64,000 bases of DNA from Algoriphagus formosus. GTDB taxonomy: Bacteria > Bacteroidota > Bacteroidia > Cytophagales > Cyclobacteriaceae. The position numbers were made by a program, and so were the translations under genes. The stretch lies in NCBI RefSeq assembly GCF_002807035.1, contig NZ_NIUC01000002.1:897267-961266 (forward strand), read 5' to 3'. Shown one piece after another: positions 42,290 through 51,361 of the stretch; positions within the stretch are counted from its first letter, which is position 1; each line of letters begins with the position of its first letter. The notes beneath the pieces were generated by a model. The model was not told where the DNA came from. It saw nothing but the letters and a program-made list of their open reading frames with translations, and ran no database searches.

Positions 42290-42997
42290 TTAGGCCATGT
42301 TTGTATAGACATTGTTTACATCATCATCTTCTTCCAGCTTATCGATCAGCTTATTGATGATTTCCTCTTGCTCCTCATTGAGCTCCACCAAGGTGGTAGG
42401 AAAACGCTGAAAATCTGCTGAGATAACCTCAATTCCTTTTTCTTCCAGGGCCTTTTGCATCGTACCAAAGTCACCAAACTCTGTGTAGACGAAAAGCTCT
42501 CCCTCATTTTCATCAATGTCGGTTAAGCCAAAATCGATCAATTCCAACTCCAACTCTTCCATGTCCCAATCTCCCTGTGCAAAACGGAAAACCGCTTTGT
42601 GATCAAACATAAAGCTTACTGAACCAGAGGTACCCAAAGAGCCTCCAAATTTGGTAAAGTAAGATCGGACGTTGGCAACGGTACGGTTGGTATTGTCAGT
42701 AGAAGTTTCCACGATCACAGCTATGCCGTGTGGACCGTATCCTTCATACACAATCTCTTCGTAGTCCTTTTCATCTTTATTGGTAGCCCGCTTAATTGCC
42801 GCTTCGATGCGGTCTTTGGGCATCTGGGCACCCTTAGCGTTCTGAATAATGGTCCGTAGCTTGGCATTGCTATCGGGATCAGGTCCTCCCGCTTTGACGG
42901 CCATGACGATTTCTTTACCTAGTTTGGTAAAAACCTTGGACATTTTTGCCCATCGCTTAAATTTTCGCTCTTTTCTGAATTCAAATGCTCTTCCCAT
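42290..42997 (-). CDS. YebC/PmpR-family regulatory protein
   Basis: 235 residues, full length for the DUF28 family. The N-terminus MGRAFEFRKERKFKRWAKMSKVFTKLGKEI and NAKGAQMPKDRIEAAIKRA are typical. The second domain contains TDNTNRTVANVRSYFTKFGGSLG. Members bind DNA or act as translation factors at proline stretches. The -7 element upstream and the adjacent phosphatase gene suggest a two-gene unit. Confidence 0.94.
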   Translation of the reverse strand: MGRAFEFRKERKFKRWAKMSKVFTKLGKEIVMAVKAGGPDPDSNAKLRTIIQNAKGAQMPKDRIEAAIKRATNKDEKDYEEIVYEGYGPHGIAVIVETSTDNTNRTVANVRSYFTKFGGSLGTSGSVSFMFDHKAVFRFAQGDWDMEELELELIDFGLTDIDENEGELFVYTEFGDFGTMQKALEEKGIEVISADFQRFPTTLVELNEEQEEIINKLIDKLEEDDDVNNVYTNMA

Positions 42998-43016
42998 GGA
43001 TTTGCTTGATTTGGGC

Positions 43017-43024
43017 CAAAAATA
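43017..43024 (-). promoter_or_regulatory. Putative -7 element for yebC
   Basis: TATTTTTG on the minus strand lies 20 bp before the yebC ATG and matches TAnnTTTG. No good -33 TTTG is seen. Confidence 0.45.
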
Positions 43025-43135
43025 GCAAATCTTTTCTTTTTGTGGGCAGGAAAGTCATATCAAGCGAATGCAGTAAATTTTATAGCAAAAACTCGGTCCA
43101 AGCTCTTCTTTTCTCGTAAAAAGAAACAAAAACCC

Positions 43136-44467
43136 ATGCAAGCACTCCAGGACTCTCCCCTACCCAATATTCCGGTTTCCCAAAATCCAAAAGTCGTCAT
43201 CATCGGTGCTGGATTTGCTGGACTCAAACTCGCCCGAAGTCTCAACAAAAAGAAGTTTCAGGTAATCCTTTTGGATAAAAACAATTACCATCAGTTTCAG
43301 CCGCTTTTTTATCAAGTAGCTACTGCTGGCTTAGAGCCAAGCGCGATTAGTTTCCCCTTGAGAAAGATTTTTCACCACTCCAAAAATGTCATCTTCCGTA
43401 TGGCTGAAGTCCATGAAGTCGATTCAGAAAAAAAGCGGGTCATTACCAATCTCGGCTTTCTGGAATATGATTATTTGGTTTTGGCTATGGGTGCAGACAG
43501 CAATTTTTTTGGAAATAAATCCATAGAAGCCTATTCGTCACCGATGAAAACGGTCTCGGAGGCTTTGTACATACGAAACAAGATTATCTCCAACTATGAG
43601 CGTGCTATCAATATCGAAAAACCCGAAAACAGGCGCTCCCTCATGAATGTAGTGATAGTGGGAGGAGGACCTACAGGAGTGGAGCTTGCCGGTGCAGTAG
43701 CAGAACTGAGGAATAATGTTCTTCCCATCGACTACCCCGAATTGAGTTTTAAAAACATGAAAGTAGTCCTGATCGAGGCAGGAGAAAACTTATTGGGGCC
43801 CATGTCTACAGAAGCAAGACAGAAAGCGAAGGATTATCTCGAAAAGCTCGGTGTAGAAGTCCGACTCAAGACTCTCGTAAAAGACTATGATGGGAAATCA
43901 GTGAGATTGGGAAATGAGGAAACCATTGAGACAGAAACTCTACTTTGGGCAGCGGGAATTAAACCTAATAAAATTAAAGGGCTACACGAGGAAATCTATG
44001 CCAAGAATGGTAGAATCCATGTGAATGAATATTCCGAAATCAATGGAATGAAGGATGTATTTGCACTTGGAGACATCAGCCTTTTGCAGGAAGAAAAGTA
44101 CCCATGCGGACACCCTCAGGTAGCGCAGGTAGCCTTGCAGCAAGCAGCACAGCTTGCAAAAAACCTTCCGAAAATTGAACACGGAGAAAAACCCTCTCCC
44201 TTCCACTATCGGGATCTGGGCTCCATGGCTACAGTAGGTCGGAAACTCGCAGTAGTGGATTTGCCATTCGTCAAGTTCCAGGGATTGATGGCTTGGCTCA
44301 CTTGGTTATTTGTGCATTTGATGGCGATTTTGGGAGTCAAAAACAGACTATTCATCTTCTTGGACTGGTCTTGGAACTACCTCAGCTTTGATCCAAGTCT
44401 TCGCTTACTGATCAAGCCCAAGTATGTCAGAGAATCCGAACGGGCTGAATTGATTGAGCAAAAGTGA
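43136..44467 (+). CDS. Type II NADH:quinone oxidoreductase-like protein
   Basis: 443 residues from ATG at 43136; an in-frame TTG at 43040 would add 32 basic residues and is less likely. The FAD loop is VVIIGAGFAGLKLARSL (about 18-34), followed by YHQFQPLFYQVATAGLEPS, which is typical of NDH-2. The NADH loop is VVIVGGGPTGVELAGAVAEL (about 176-195). The C-terminus has an amphipathic to hydrophobic anchor (MAWLTWLFVHLMAILGVKNR). It oxidises NADH and reduces quinone at the inner membrane without pumping protons. Confidence 0.92.
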   Translation: MQALQDSPLPNIPVSQNPKVVIIGAGFAGLKLARSLNKKKFQVILLDKNNYHQFQPLFYQVATAGLEPSAISFPLRKIFHHSKNVIFRMAEVHEVDSEKKRVITNLGFLEYDYLVLAMGADSNFFGNKSIEAYSSPMKTVSEALYIRNKIISNYERAINIEKPENRRSLMNVVIVGGGPTGVELAGAVAELRNNVLPIDYPELSFKNMKVVLIEAGENLLGPMSTEARQKAKDYLEKLGVEVRLKTLVKDYDGKSVRLGNEETIETETLLWAAGIKPNKIKGLHEEIYAKNGRIHVNEYSEINGMKDVFALGDISLLQEEKYPCGHPQVAQVALQQAAQLAKNLPKIEHGEKPSPFHYRDLGSMATVGRKLAVVDLPFVKFQGLMAWLTWLFVHLMAILGVKNRLFIFLDWSWNYLSFDPSLRLLIKPKYVRESERAELIEQK

Positions 44468-44473
44468 ATAAAT

Positions 44474-44491
44474 GTTAAACTCAAGTTTAAC
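44474..44491. repeat. Perfect inverted repeat after NDH-2
   Basis: GTTAAAC-TCAA-GTTTAAC, a 7-bp-arm palindrome 6 bp after the stop codon and touching the terminator stem that follows. It could be an operator for the Spy-like gene or a second RNA hairpin. Confidence 0.45.
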
Positions 44492-44522
44492 TCCAAGGCC
44501 GAATAAACCTTGGAAATTTTTT
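44492..44522 (+). terminator. Intrinsic terminator after NDH-2
   Basis: Stem TCCAAGG / CCTTGGA with a 9-base loop, followed by AATTTTTT. Confidence 0.7.
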
Positions 44523-44553
44523 GGAGTCAAATAGCCAAACAAACCACAAAAAG

Positions 44554-44961
44554 ATGAAAAAGCTATTAGTCAGTATCGCAATGATTTTCTTCGTTTCTCT
44601 TGGTGTATTTGCCCAGCAACAGCGCCGAGGAGAGAGACCAGATCCGGAAGCAAGGGCCAAAATGATGACCGAGCGAATGGCCGAAGAACTCGGGCTGAAT
44701 GAAGAACAGAAAGCCAAGATTCTAGAAATCAATTTAGCAAATGCTCAAAAAAGAAAGGCGGCAATGGAATCTCAAAGAGCTGATCGCGAAGCTCTAAAAG
44801 AAGAAATGAAAAAACAGGATGAGCAAATCAAAGAAATTCTCACAGAAGAGCAACGGAAGAAATGGGAAGAGTTAAAAGAAACTCGAAGAAGTCGAGGACC
44901 AAGAGGAGGTCAGATTGAAGACCGAGAGGAGTTTAGAAAGCGTCGAGGGGGTAATCTCTAA
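44554..44961 (+). CDS. Spy/CpxP-like exported protein
   Basis: 135 residues from ATG at 44554; the in-frame TTG at 44521 lies in the terminator T run. A signal peptide ends after VFA (before QQQRRGERP). The rest is highly charged and helical, with the LTxxQ-like repeats of Spy/CpxP proteins: LNEEQKAKILEINLAN (about 50-65) and LTEEQRKKWEELKETR (about 95-110), ending in a Gly/Arg-rich tail. Such proteins act as periplasmic chaperones or stress regulators. Confidence 0.82.
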   Translation: MKKLLVSIAMIFFVSLGVFAQQQRRGERPDPEARAKMMTERMAEELGLNEEQKAKILEINLANAQKRKAAMESQRADREALKEEMKKQDEQIKEILTEEQRKKWEELKETRRSRGPRGGQIEDREEFRKRRGGNL

Positions 44962-44968
44962 AACAAAA

Positions 44969-44991
44969 AAAACCACCGTTTTGGTGGTTTT
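44969..44991. terminator. Bidirectional intrinsic terminator
   Basis: Stem AAAACCACC / GGTGGTTTT with a 5-base loop, A run before and T run after, between the convergent Spy-like and gltD genes. Confidence 0.9.
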
Positions 44992-45018
44992 TTTTGTTTA
45001 AATCGATATAACAACAAT

Positions 45019-46497
45019 TTATTCAATTCCAGCAATCTCATCCTCCACATGGAAGAAAGACTCGTCTTTTTGAGGAAGAGATGATTCTCCCATCAGGAAT
45101 TCATCCACTTTCACAGCAGCCTCTCTTCCCTCTGAAATTGCCCAGACAACCAGGGACTGTCCTCGCCGCATATCTCCAGCTAGAAATACCTTTGAATTGC
45201 TACTTTGGTAATTCTTGGATTTTGGAAGGGTATTTTCCATGGTATCTACTCCAAAAGCTTCCAAAAGACCATTTTGGGCAGGTCCGGTATAACCAATTGC
45301 CAAGAATGCCAAATCACATGGAACTACTCTATCTGTTCCAGCTATTTCTTCAAAGGTCATTTTACCATCCTTCTCCATCCATTCGATATCCACTAGTTTT
45401 AAGCCAGTCACCTCTCCGGCCTCATTCCCAATAAACTCCTTGGTCAGGATGGAGAAAACTCGCTCAGCCCCTTCTTCATGGGAGCTGGAAGTTTTAAGGG
45501 TCATCGGCCATTCAGGCCATGGATTCAGAACAGTTCGCTGTTTGGGTGGCTTGGGAAGCAATTCCAACTGTGTGATGGAAAGTGCTCCATGCCTATTGGA
45601 GGTACCGATACAGTCACTTCCGGTATCGCCTCCACCGATTACTAAGACATGCTTTCCTTTTGCAGAAATTGGGTTTTCTTGGATTTCTCCTCCGATTACC
45701 TGATTCTGTTTTCCAAGAAAATCCATCGCAAAGTGGACTCCCTTTAGATCAGATCCTTTGATGTTCAGTGCACGCGGCTGTTGGGCTCCCGTTGCAATCA
45801 AAACTGCATCAAAGTTTCGTAGAATATTTTCCGCCTTGATATTGAATCCGACATCTGTATTGCAAATGAAAATCACACCTTCCTGCTTCATCAGATCAAT
45901 GCGGCGATCGATTACCCACTTTTCAAGTTTGAAATCCGGGATCCCATATCGGAGCAAACCTCCCGGCTTTGCGTCCTTTTCAAAAACAGTAACCTCATGC
46001 CCAGCTTGGTTGAGCTGATCTGCAGCAGCCAAACCCGCCGGTCCAGAGCCAATCACCGCTATTTGCTTTCCAGTTCGAGTTTGAGGAGGATTAGGCTGAA
46101 TCAACCCTAATTCATAAGCCTTTTCGGCAATATTCTTCTCGATTAACTCGATGGCTACCGGGTCCTTGTTGATCCCCAAGACACAACTTGCCTCACATGG
46201 AGCGGGGCAGATTCTCCCTGTAAACTCGGGAAAATTATTCGTGCTTTTCAAGATTTGAATTGCCTGCTCCCATTCTTTATTGTAAACCGCGTCGTTAAAC
46301 TCCGGAATTACATTTCCCAGCGGACAGCCCTGATGACAAAAAGGAATACCGCAATCCATACAGCGTGCTGCTTGATGATTGAGCTTTTCCTCAGGAAAGT
46401 CCTCATAGATTTCTTTGTAATCTCCAACCCGCTCTTTGGGGTCTCTACTGATTGGCAGCTCTCGCTGAAATTGTAAAAATCCTTCTTTCGCTCCCAT
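45019..46497 (-). CDS. gltD: Glutamate synthase small subunit
   Basis: 492 residues. It feeds NAD(P)H electrons to GltB. The N-terminal Cys-rich region for Fe-S clusters has CMDCGIPFCHQGCPLGN (about 41-57) and GRICPAPCEASCVLG (about 94-108). The FAD loop is IAVIGSGPAGLAAADQL (about 149-165) and the NAD(P) loop VLVIGGGDTGSDCIG (about 290-304). It lies 1 bp after gltB in the same operon and ends at the shared terminator. Confidence 0.97.
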   Translation of the reverse strand: MGAKEGFLQFQRELPISRDPKERVGDYKEIYEDFPEEKLNHQAARCMDCGIPFCHQGCPLGNVIPEFNDAVYNKEWEQAIQILKSTNNFPEFTGRICPAPCEASCVLGINKDPVAIELIEKNIAEKAYELGLIQPNPPQTRTGKQIAVIGSGPAGLAAADQLNQAGHEVTVFEKDAKPGGLLRYGIPDFKLEKWVIDRRIDLMKQEGVIFICNTDVGFNIKAENILRNFDAVLIATGAQQPRALNIKGSDLKGVHFAMDFLGKQNQVIGGEIQENPISAKGKHVLVIGGGDTGSDCIGTSNRHGALSITQLELLPKPPKQRTVLNPWPEWPMTLKTSSSHEEGAERVFSILTKEFIGNEAGEVTGLKLVDIEWMEKDGKMTFEEIAGTDRVVPCDLAFLAIGYTGPAQNGLLEAFGVDTMENTLPKSKNYQSSNSKVFLAGDMRRGQSLVVWAISEGREAAVKVDEFLMGESSLPQKDESFFHVEDEIAGIE

Positions 46498-46498
46498 C

Positions 46499-49400
46499 TT
46501 ATGCCAATGTTTTTGATTGTTCTTTTGCTCTTTTTTCCAATACCGCCTTGTAATCCCTCGGAATTACCTTGATGAATTTCAGGCTTTGCTTTTCCCAATC
46601 GTCTAGAAATACCTGACCAAGCTGACTACCAGTAAGCTTCACATGCTTTCTCAAGAACGATTGGATGGTATCTAGATCTTCTTTGGTAAGTGGATCTACA
46701 TCCACCAACTCAGGGTTTATTTCTGTGATAAAATCTTGAAGTATGTAGGCGATTCCTCCACTCATACCTGCAGCAAAATTCCGACCTACCTCGCCTAGAT
46801 TAATCATCAGTCCACCGGTCATATATTCACAACCATGATCACCGATGCCTTCCACGACGGTTTTTACTCCAGAATTTCTCACACAGAAACGCTCTCCTCC
46901 CTTTCCATTGATAAATGCCTCACCAGAAGTCGCTCCATAAAAAGCCACATTACCGATGATGATATTTTCCTCTGGTTTGAATCGTGCATTTCTGCTTGGA
47001 TAGACTGTCAACCTTCCTCCGGAGAGTCCTTTTCCGAAATAGTCGTTAGCCTCTCCTTCTAATTCAAAGCTGACGCCTTTGGTCAAAAATCCACCGAATG
47101 TCTGTCCTGCGGATCCAGTGAATTTGATCTGAATCGTATCATCCGGCAAGCCGGGACTACCATAGATTTTAGAAATTTCGTTGGAAAGCATCGCTCCCAC
47201 GGCACGATCCGTATTTTTGATTTGAAATGCCCCAGTGACTGGAATTCCCTGCTCTAGAGAAGGTTTTGCCGCTTCAATTAGCTTGGTATCCAATACTTCG
47301 GACAAGTCCCAATCCTGATCGATTTGCTTGTGAATACCTACATGATCAGGCACCTCCACTTTGTGGAAAATCGGTGATAAATCCACCTTATCCCACTTCC
47401 AGTGATTCAGATGTCCTGTAGACTGAAGGACATGACTTTGACCGACCATTTCATCCACCGTGGCAAAGCCCAAAGAGGCCATGATTTCCCGAAGGTCCTG
47501 GACAAGGAAGTGGAAATAATTCACCACATGATCAGGATCCCCGGTAAATAGCTTTCTCAACTCCGGATTTTGGGTAGCAATTCCAACAGGACAAGTATTC
47601 AAGTGACACTTTCGCATCATGATACAGCCCTCGACCACCAAAGCAGCGGTAGAAATACCCCACTCTTCTGCACCCAATAAAGTAGCGATAGCCAAGTCTC
47701 TTCCTGTACGGACCTGACCATCAGTCTGCAATACAACTCGGCTCCGAAGATTATTTTTCACCAAGGTTTGATGAGCTTCAGAAAGCCCAAGCTCCCAAGG
47801 TAAGCCCGCATGGCGAATGGATGAAAGTGGCGATGCACCCGTACCTCCATCAGCTCCAGAGATCAAAATGACATCTGCCATTGCTTTTGCTACTCCCGCA
47901 GCGACAGTACCAACACCGGCCTGGGAAACCAATTTCACATTGATTCTGGCTTTTCGATTGGCATTTTTCAAATCATAGATCAACTGAGCCAAATCTTCAA
48001 TCGAATAAATATCATGGTGTGGCGGTGGGGAAATCAATCCAACGCCTGGAGTCGAATGGCGTACTCTTCCGATCCAATCATCTACTTTATGCCCCGGAAG
48101 TTGCCCTCCTTCACCAGGCTTGGCTCCTTGAGCCATTTTAATTTGTAATTCGTCTGCGTTTGCCAGATAGTTACTCGTCACTCCAAAACGACCTGAGGCC
48201 ACCTGCTTGATAGCAGATCGTTCCCAATCACCATTTTCTTTTCGCTCGAATCGAATTTCGTCTTCTCCTCCCTCACCCGAATTGCTTTTCGCACCAATCC
48301 GGTTCATGGCTATCGCCAAGGTGGTATGAGCTTCATGCGAAATCGAACCGAAGGACATGGCTCCTGTAGCAAAGCGTCGCAAAATCGACTCCGCAGGCTC
48401 CACTTCTTCGATCGGAATAGAAATTCGCTTTTTGAATTCAAAAAGCCCTCTTAGAGTCAGCGCATCCTTGCTTTGCTCATTGATTTTAGATGCAAATTTT
48501 TTGTACAGACCGTAATCATTCAGTCGCGTGGACTTTTGAAGCAAATGAATCGTCTCAGGGTTGAACAAGTGTTTTTCTCCCTTTCGCTTCCATTGATACA
48601 CCCCTCCTGTTTCCAAAATCGGGCTATTGCTATGATAAGCTGCTCGATGACGAATCAAAACCTCCTCTGCAAGCTCATCAAAAGAAACTCCGGAAATTCG
48701 GGAAATAGTCCCTTTGAAACATCGATCAATCACCTCAGGCCCTAATCCAATCGCTTCGAAAATCTGAGCTCCTTGATAGGACTGAAGCGTAGAGATTCCC
48801 ATTTTTGAAAGCACCTTTAGCAAGCCCTTGCCAATGGCTTTTTGATAATTGGAGAAAAGCGCCTTTCGATCTTTGATCTCAGGGAATTGTCCTTTCTCAT
48901 ACATGGAAAGTAAAGATTCCAATGCCAGATATGGATTGATGGCTGAAGCACCATATCCAATCGCTGTCGCAAAGTGATGCGTCTCTCGAATATCCCCTGA
49001 CTCTAAGACCAATCCAGCCTTGGTCCGGATTTTCTTTTTCACCAAGTGATGATGAACTGCTCCAATAGCCAACAAAGAAGGAATAGGAGCCCATTCTTCG
49101 TCACTGTTTCGGTCAGAGATAATGAGAATATTTTTCTTCGCTGCAATGGCTTCTTCAGCTGCTTTGCAAAGGCTATCCAAGGCTTCTAGCAGTCTTCCCG
49201 GCTGATGATCTGCCTTGAAATGTGCAAACAGCTTTTCGGAACGATAGCCCTGAGATTCCATGTTTTGAATCTTCTCAAGAGACTCATTCAGGAGCACCGG
49301 TTGAGAAATATGGATCTGCCGGGTGTGCTGCGGACTTTCTTCCAAAATATTGTAGCCTTCCCCAATTCTGGTGAAAAGAGACATCACCAATCGCTCTCTT

Positions 49401-50989
49401 ATCGGATCAATCGGCGGATTGCTAACCTGCGCAAAAAGCTGCTTGAAATAATTAGCGATATGCTGGCTCTGCTTGCTCAAAACCGCCAAAGGAGTATCTG
49501 CCCCCATCGACCCCAACGCTTCCTGGCCATTGCCTCCCATAGGAGCAAGGACCACTTTTAGTTCCTCGGAAGTGTACCCAAAGACTGTTTGGCATTTCTT
49601 GATATTTTCAGTGGAGTATGGATGAGTCAAGACTTCCGGATCAGGCTCAAGACGAAGCTTAATTCGCTGTTCATTGACCCATTTTTCGTAGGGCTGACTC
49701 TGACAGATTTCAGACTTGATATCCTCGTCAAATCTTACTTTTCCTTGTTTCAGGTCTGCTAAAATCATTTTCCCGGGACTGATTCTTCCTTTTTGAACAA
49801 TGGTAGCTTCCCGGATAGGCAAAGCACCAGCTTCGGAAGAAAGCACCAATCGCTCGTCTTTCGTAATGAAATAACGAAGTGGGCGAAGTCCATTTCGATC
49901 CAAGGTCGCACCTACATTTTCCCCATCGGTGAATAAAAGTGCTGCCGGACCATCCCAAGGCTCAACCAAGGAGGCATGAAACTTATAGAAAGCCTTTCGG
50001 TCTCTATCCATGACCTCATTGTCCTGCCAAGCTTCCGGCACGAGCATCATCATGGCATGGGAAATGGACCTTCCGGAGAGAGACAGCAGCTCGACCATTG
50101 CATCCAAATTAGCTGAATCCGAATTCAACTTATTAGTGATCGGCATCAGCATCTGAAGCTCTTCATCCGAGAAGAACTTAGACTTCATCAGCGTCTCTTT
50201 GGACTTCATTTTATTCAGGTTTCCCCGAATCGTATTAATCTCTCCATTGTGAGATAAGCATCTAAAGGGCTGTGCCAGACGCCAATTTGGGAACGTATTG
50301 GTAGAAAACCTGGAGTGTACGATCGCAAAAGCGGATTCGATTTTACTATTCTGTAGATCCTTGTAAAAAGGTAAAACTTGATCTGTACGAAGCTGCCCTT
50401 TATATATAAGTGTTTTGCTACTCAGTGAGGCAAAGTAGAAAGACTGGTTTACACCCGGAATATTCTGATTGATATGAGTAGTCGCATGGTTTCGTAAAAC
50501 ATATAATTTACGCTCCAAATCCAATCCCGTGAGTCCCTTTTTATGCTTAACAAAAAGCTGCTCAATATTTGGCATCACTTCCAAAGCGCCTGAACCCGGT
50601 ACAGTCTCATCAACGGGTACTGGTCTGTAGCCTATCAGCTCAAACCCAAGCTCATCGATGATGGCATTGAGCTGTGCTTTTGACTTCTGGAAAAGCTGCT
50701 TATTTCTGGGAAAAAAAGTCATACCCACTCCGTAAGAGCCTTTTTCGGGTAATTCTATTTCCGTTCTTGCTGTGATATCCTTTAAAAAATCGTGCGGGAC
50801 TTGGATCAAAATCCCTGCTCCGTCTCCCGTTTTGGGATCTGAGCCTCTTCCTCCCCGGTGTTCCATATTGCTCAACATAAACAACGCATCACTGATCGTT
50901 TCATGCGTCGCTTGAGCTGTCAAATCCACCACCGCTCCGATACCACAGGAATCATGTTCCAGATCGGGACGGTACATTCCATTTTGCAT
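46499..50989 (-). CDS. gltB: Glutamate synthase large subunit
   Basis: 1496 residues, normal for the bacterial alpha subunit. It makes two glutamates from glutamine and 2-oxoglutarate. The amidotransferase nucleophile is Cys15 in HDSCGIGAVVDL, exposed when the 14-residue propeptide is removed. A central domain follows, then an FMN barrel (about 820-1200) with GGTGASPLSSIRHAGLPWE and the 3Fe-4S ligands CIMMRKCHLNTCPVGIA (C-x5-C-x4-C, about 1122-1133), and a C-terminal beta-helix domain (about 1270-1450) rich in GxxGG repeats. It is the first gene of the gltBD operon. Confidence 0.98.
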   Translation of the reverse strand: MQNGMYRPDLEHDSCGIGAVVDLTAQATHETISDALFMLSNMEHRGGRGSDPKTGDGAGILIQVPHDFLKDITARTEIELPEKGSYGVGMTFFPRNKQLFQKSKAQLNAIIDELGFELIGYRPVPVDETVPGSGALEVMPNIEQLFVKHKKGLTGLDLERKLYVLRNHATTHINQNIPGVNQSFYFASLSSKTLIYKGQLRTDQVLPFYKDLQNSKIESAFAIVHSRFSTNTFPNWRLAQPFRCLSHNGEINTIRGNLNKMKSKETLMKSKFFSDEELQMLMPITNKLNSDSANLDAMVELLSLSGRSISHAMMMLVPEAWQDNEVMDRDRKAFYKFHASLVEPWDGPAALLFTDGENVGATLDRNGLRPLRYFITKDERLVLSSEAGALPIREATIVQKGRISPGKMILADLKQGKVRFDEDIKSEICQSQPYEKWVNEQRIKLRLEPDPEVLTHPYSTENIKKCQTVFGYTSEELKVVLAPMGGNGQEALGSMGADTPLAVLSKQSQHIANYFKQLFAQVSNPPIDPIRERLVMSLFTRIGEGYNILEESPQHTRQIHISQPVLLNESLEKIQNMESQGYRSEKLFAHFKADHQPGRLLEALDSLCKAAEEAIAAKKNILIISDRNSDEEWAPIPSLLAIGAVHHHLVKKKIRTKAGLVLESGDIRETHHFATAIGYGASAINPYLALESLLSMYEKGQFPEIKDRKALFSNYQKAIGKGLLKVLSKMGISTLQSYQGAQIFEAIGLGPEVIDRCFKGTISRISGVSFDELAEEVLIRHRAAYHSNSPILETGGVYQWKRKGEKHLFNPETIHLLQKSTRLNDYGLYKKFASKINEQSKDALTLRGLFEFKKRISIPIEEVEPAESILRRFATGAMSFGSISHEAHTTLAIAMNRIGAKSNSGEGGEDEIRFERKENGDWERSAIKQVASGRFGVTSNYLANADELQIKMAQGAKPGEGGQLPGHKVDDWIGRVRHSTPGVGLISPPPHHDIYSIEDLAQLIYDLKNANRKARINVKLVSQAGVGTVAAGVAKAMADVILISGADGGTGASPLSSIRHAGLPWELGLSEAHQTLVKNNLRSRVVLQTDGQVRTGRDLAIATLLGAEEWGISTAALVVEGCIMMRKCHLNTCPVGIATQNPELRKLFTGDPDHVVNYFHFLVQDLREIMASLGFATVDEMVGQSHVLQSTGHLNHWKWDKVDLSPIFHKVEVPDHVGIHKQIDQDWDLSEVLDTKLIEAAKPSLEQGIPVTGAFQIKNTDRAVGAMLSNEISKIYGSPGLPDDTIQIKFTGSAGQTFGGFLTKGVSFELEGEANDYFGKGLSGGRLTVYPSRNARFKPEENIIIGNVAFYGATSGEAFINGKGGERFCVRNSGVKTVVEGIGDHGCEYMTGGLMINLGEVGRNFAAGMSGGIAYILQDFITEINPELVDVDPLTKEDLDTIQSFLRKHVKLTGSQLGQVFLDDWEKQSLKFIKVIPRDYKAVLEKRAKEQSKTLA

Positions 50990-51361
50990 ATATTTTACGA
51001 TTTAATAGGTTCAAAATTTTCGAAAAATTACTAAAAAATTTCCTTTTTTTAAAATAAAGGCAATAGATCACCTTTATGGATGATTTATTTTTTAGAAAAT
51101 CAATTTTTTTTGAATTTTCGGCAATTGAATTTTTAAAGAAAAAATAAACCCACTTTCAATAAATTGATCAATTTTTTGGAAAAGATGGATGAAAATTAAA
51201 CCAGTTTTTGCGCGAAAATCAAATTAGTCAGGCAAACAGGTTTATTGGTGATTTATTAAAAAAAATTATCTACAAATAATCAGATGACTTCTCAAACTGA
51301 GGACAGTCTAATTATTCAACCAAATTTTATTTTGCTAAAATGGAAATAAGCCGAATTAAGC
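50990..51361. other. Long AT-rich leader before gltB
   Basis: These 372 bp between the gltB start and the end of the gldE-like gene are very rich in A and T. No gene, strong hairpin or TAnnTTTG element stands out, but the gltBD promoter must lie here and the leader could be long. A single TTATCTACA (one mismatch to a DnaA box) near 51270 is not meaningful alone. Confidence 0.5.

Noticed and set aside
49205..49561. 118-codon plus-strand frame opposite gltB
   Set aside because: It lies inside gltB, an unambiguous gene, and has no ribosome-binding site or family resemblance.
51268..51276. Single DnaA-box-like TTATCTACA before gltB
   Set aside because: One mismatched 9-mer in AT-rich DNA is expected by chance.
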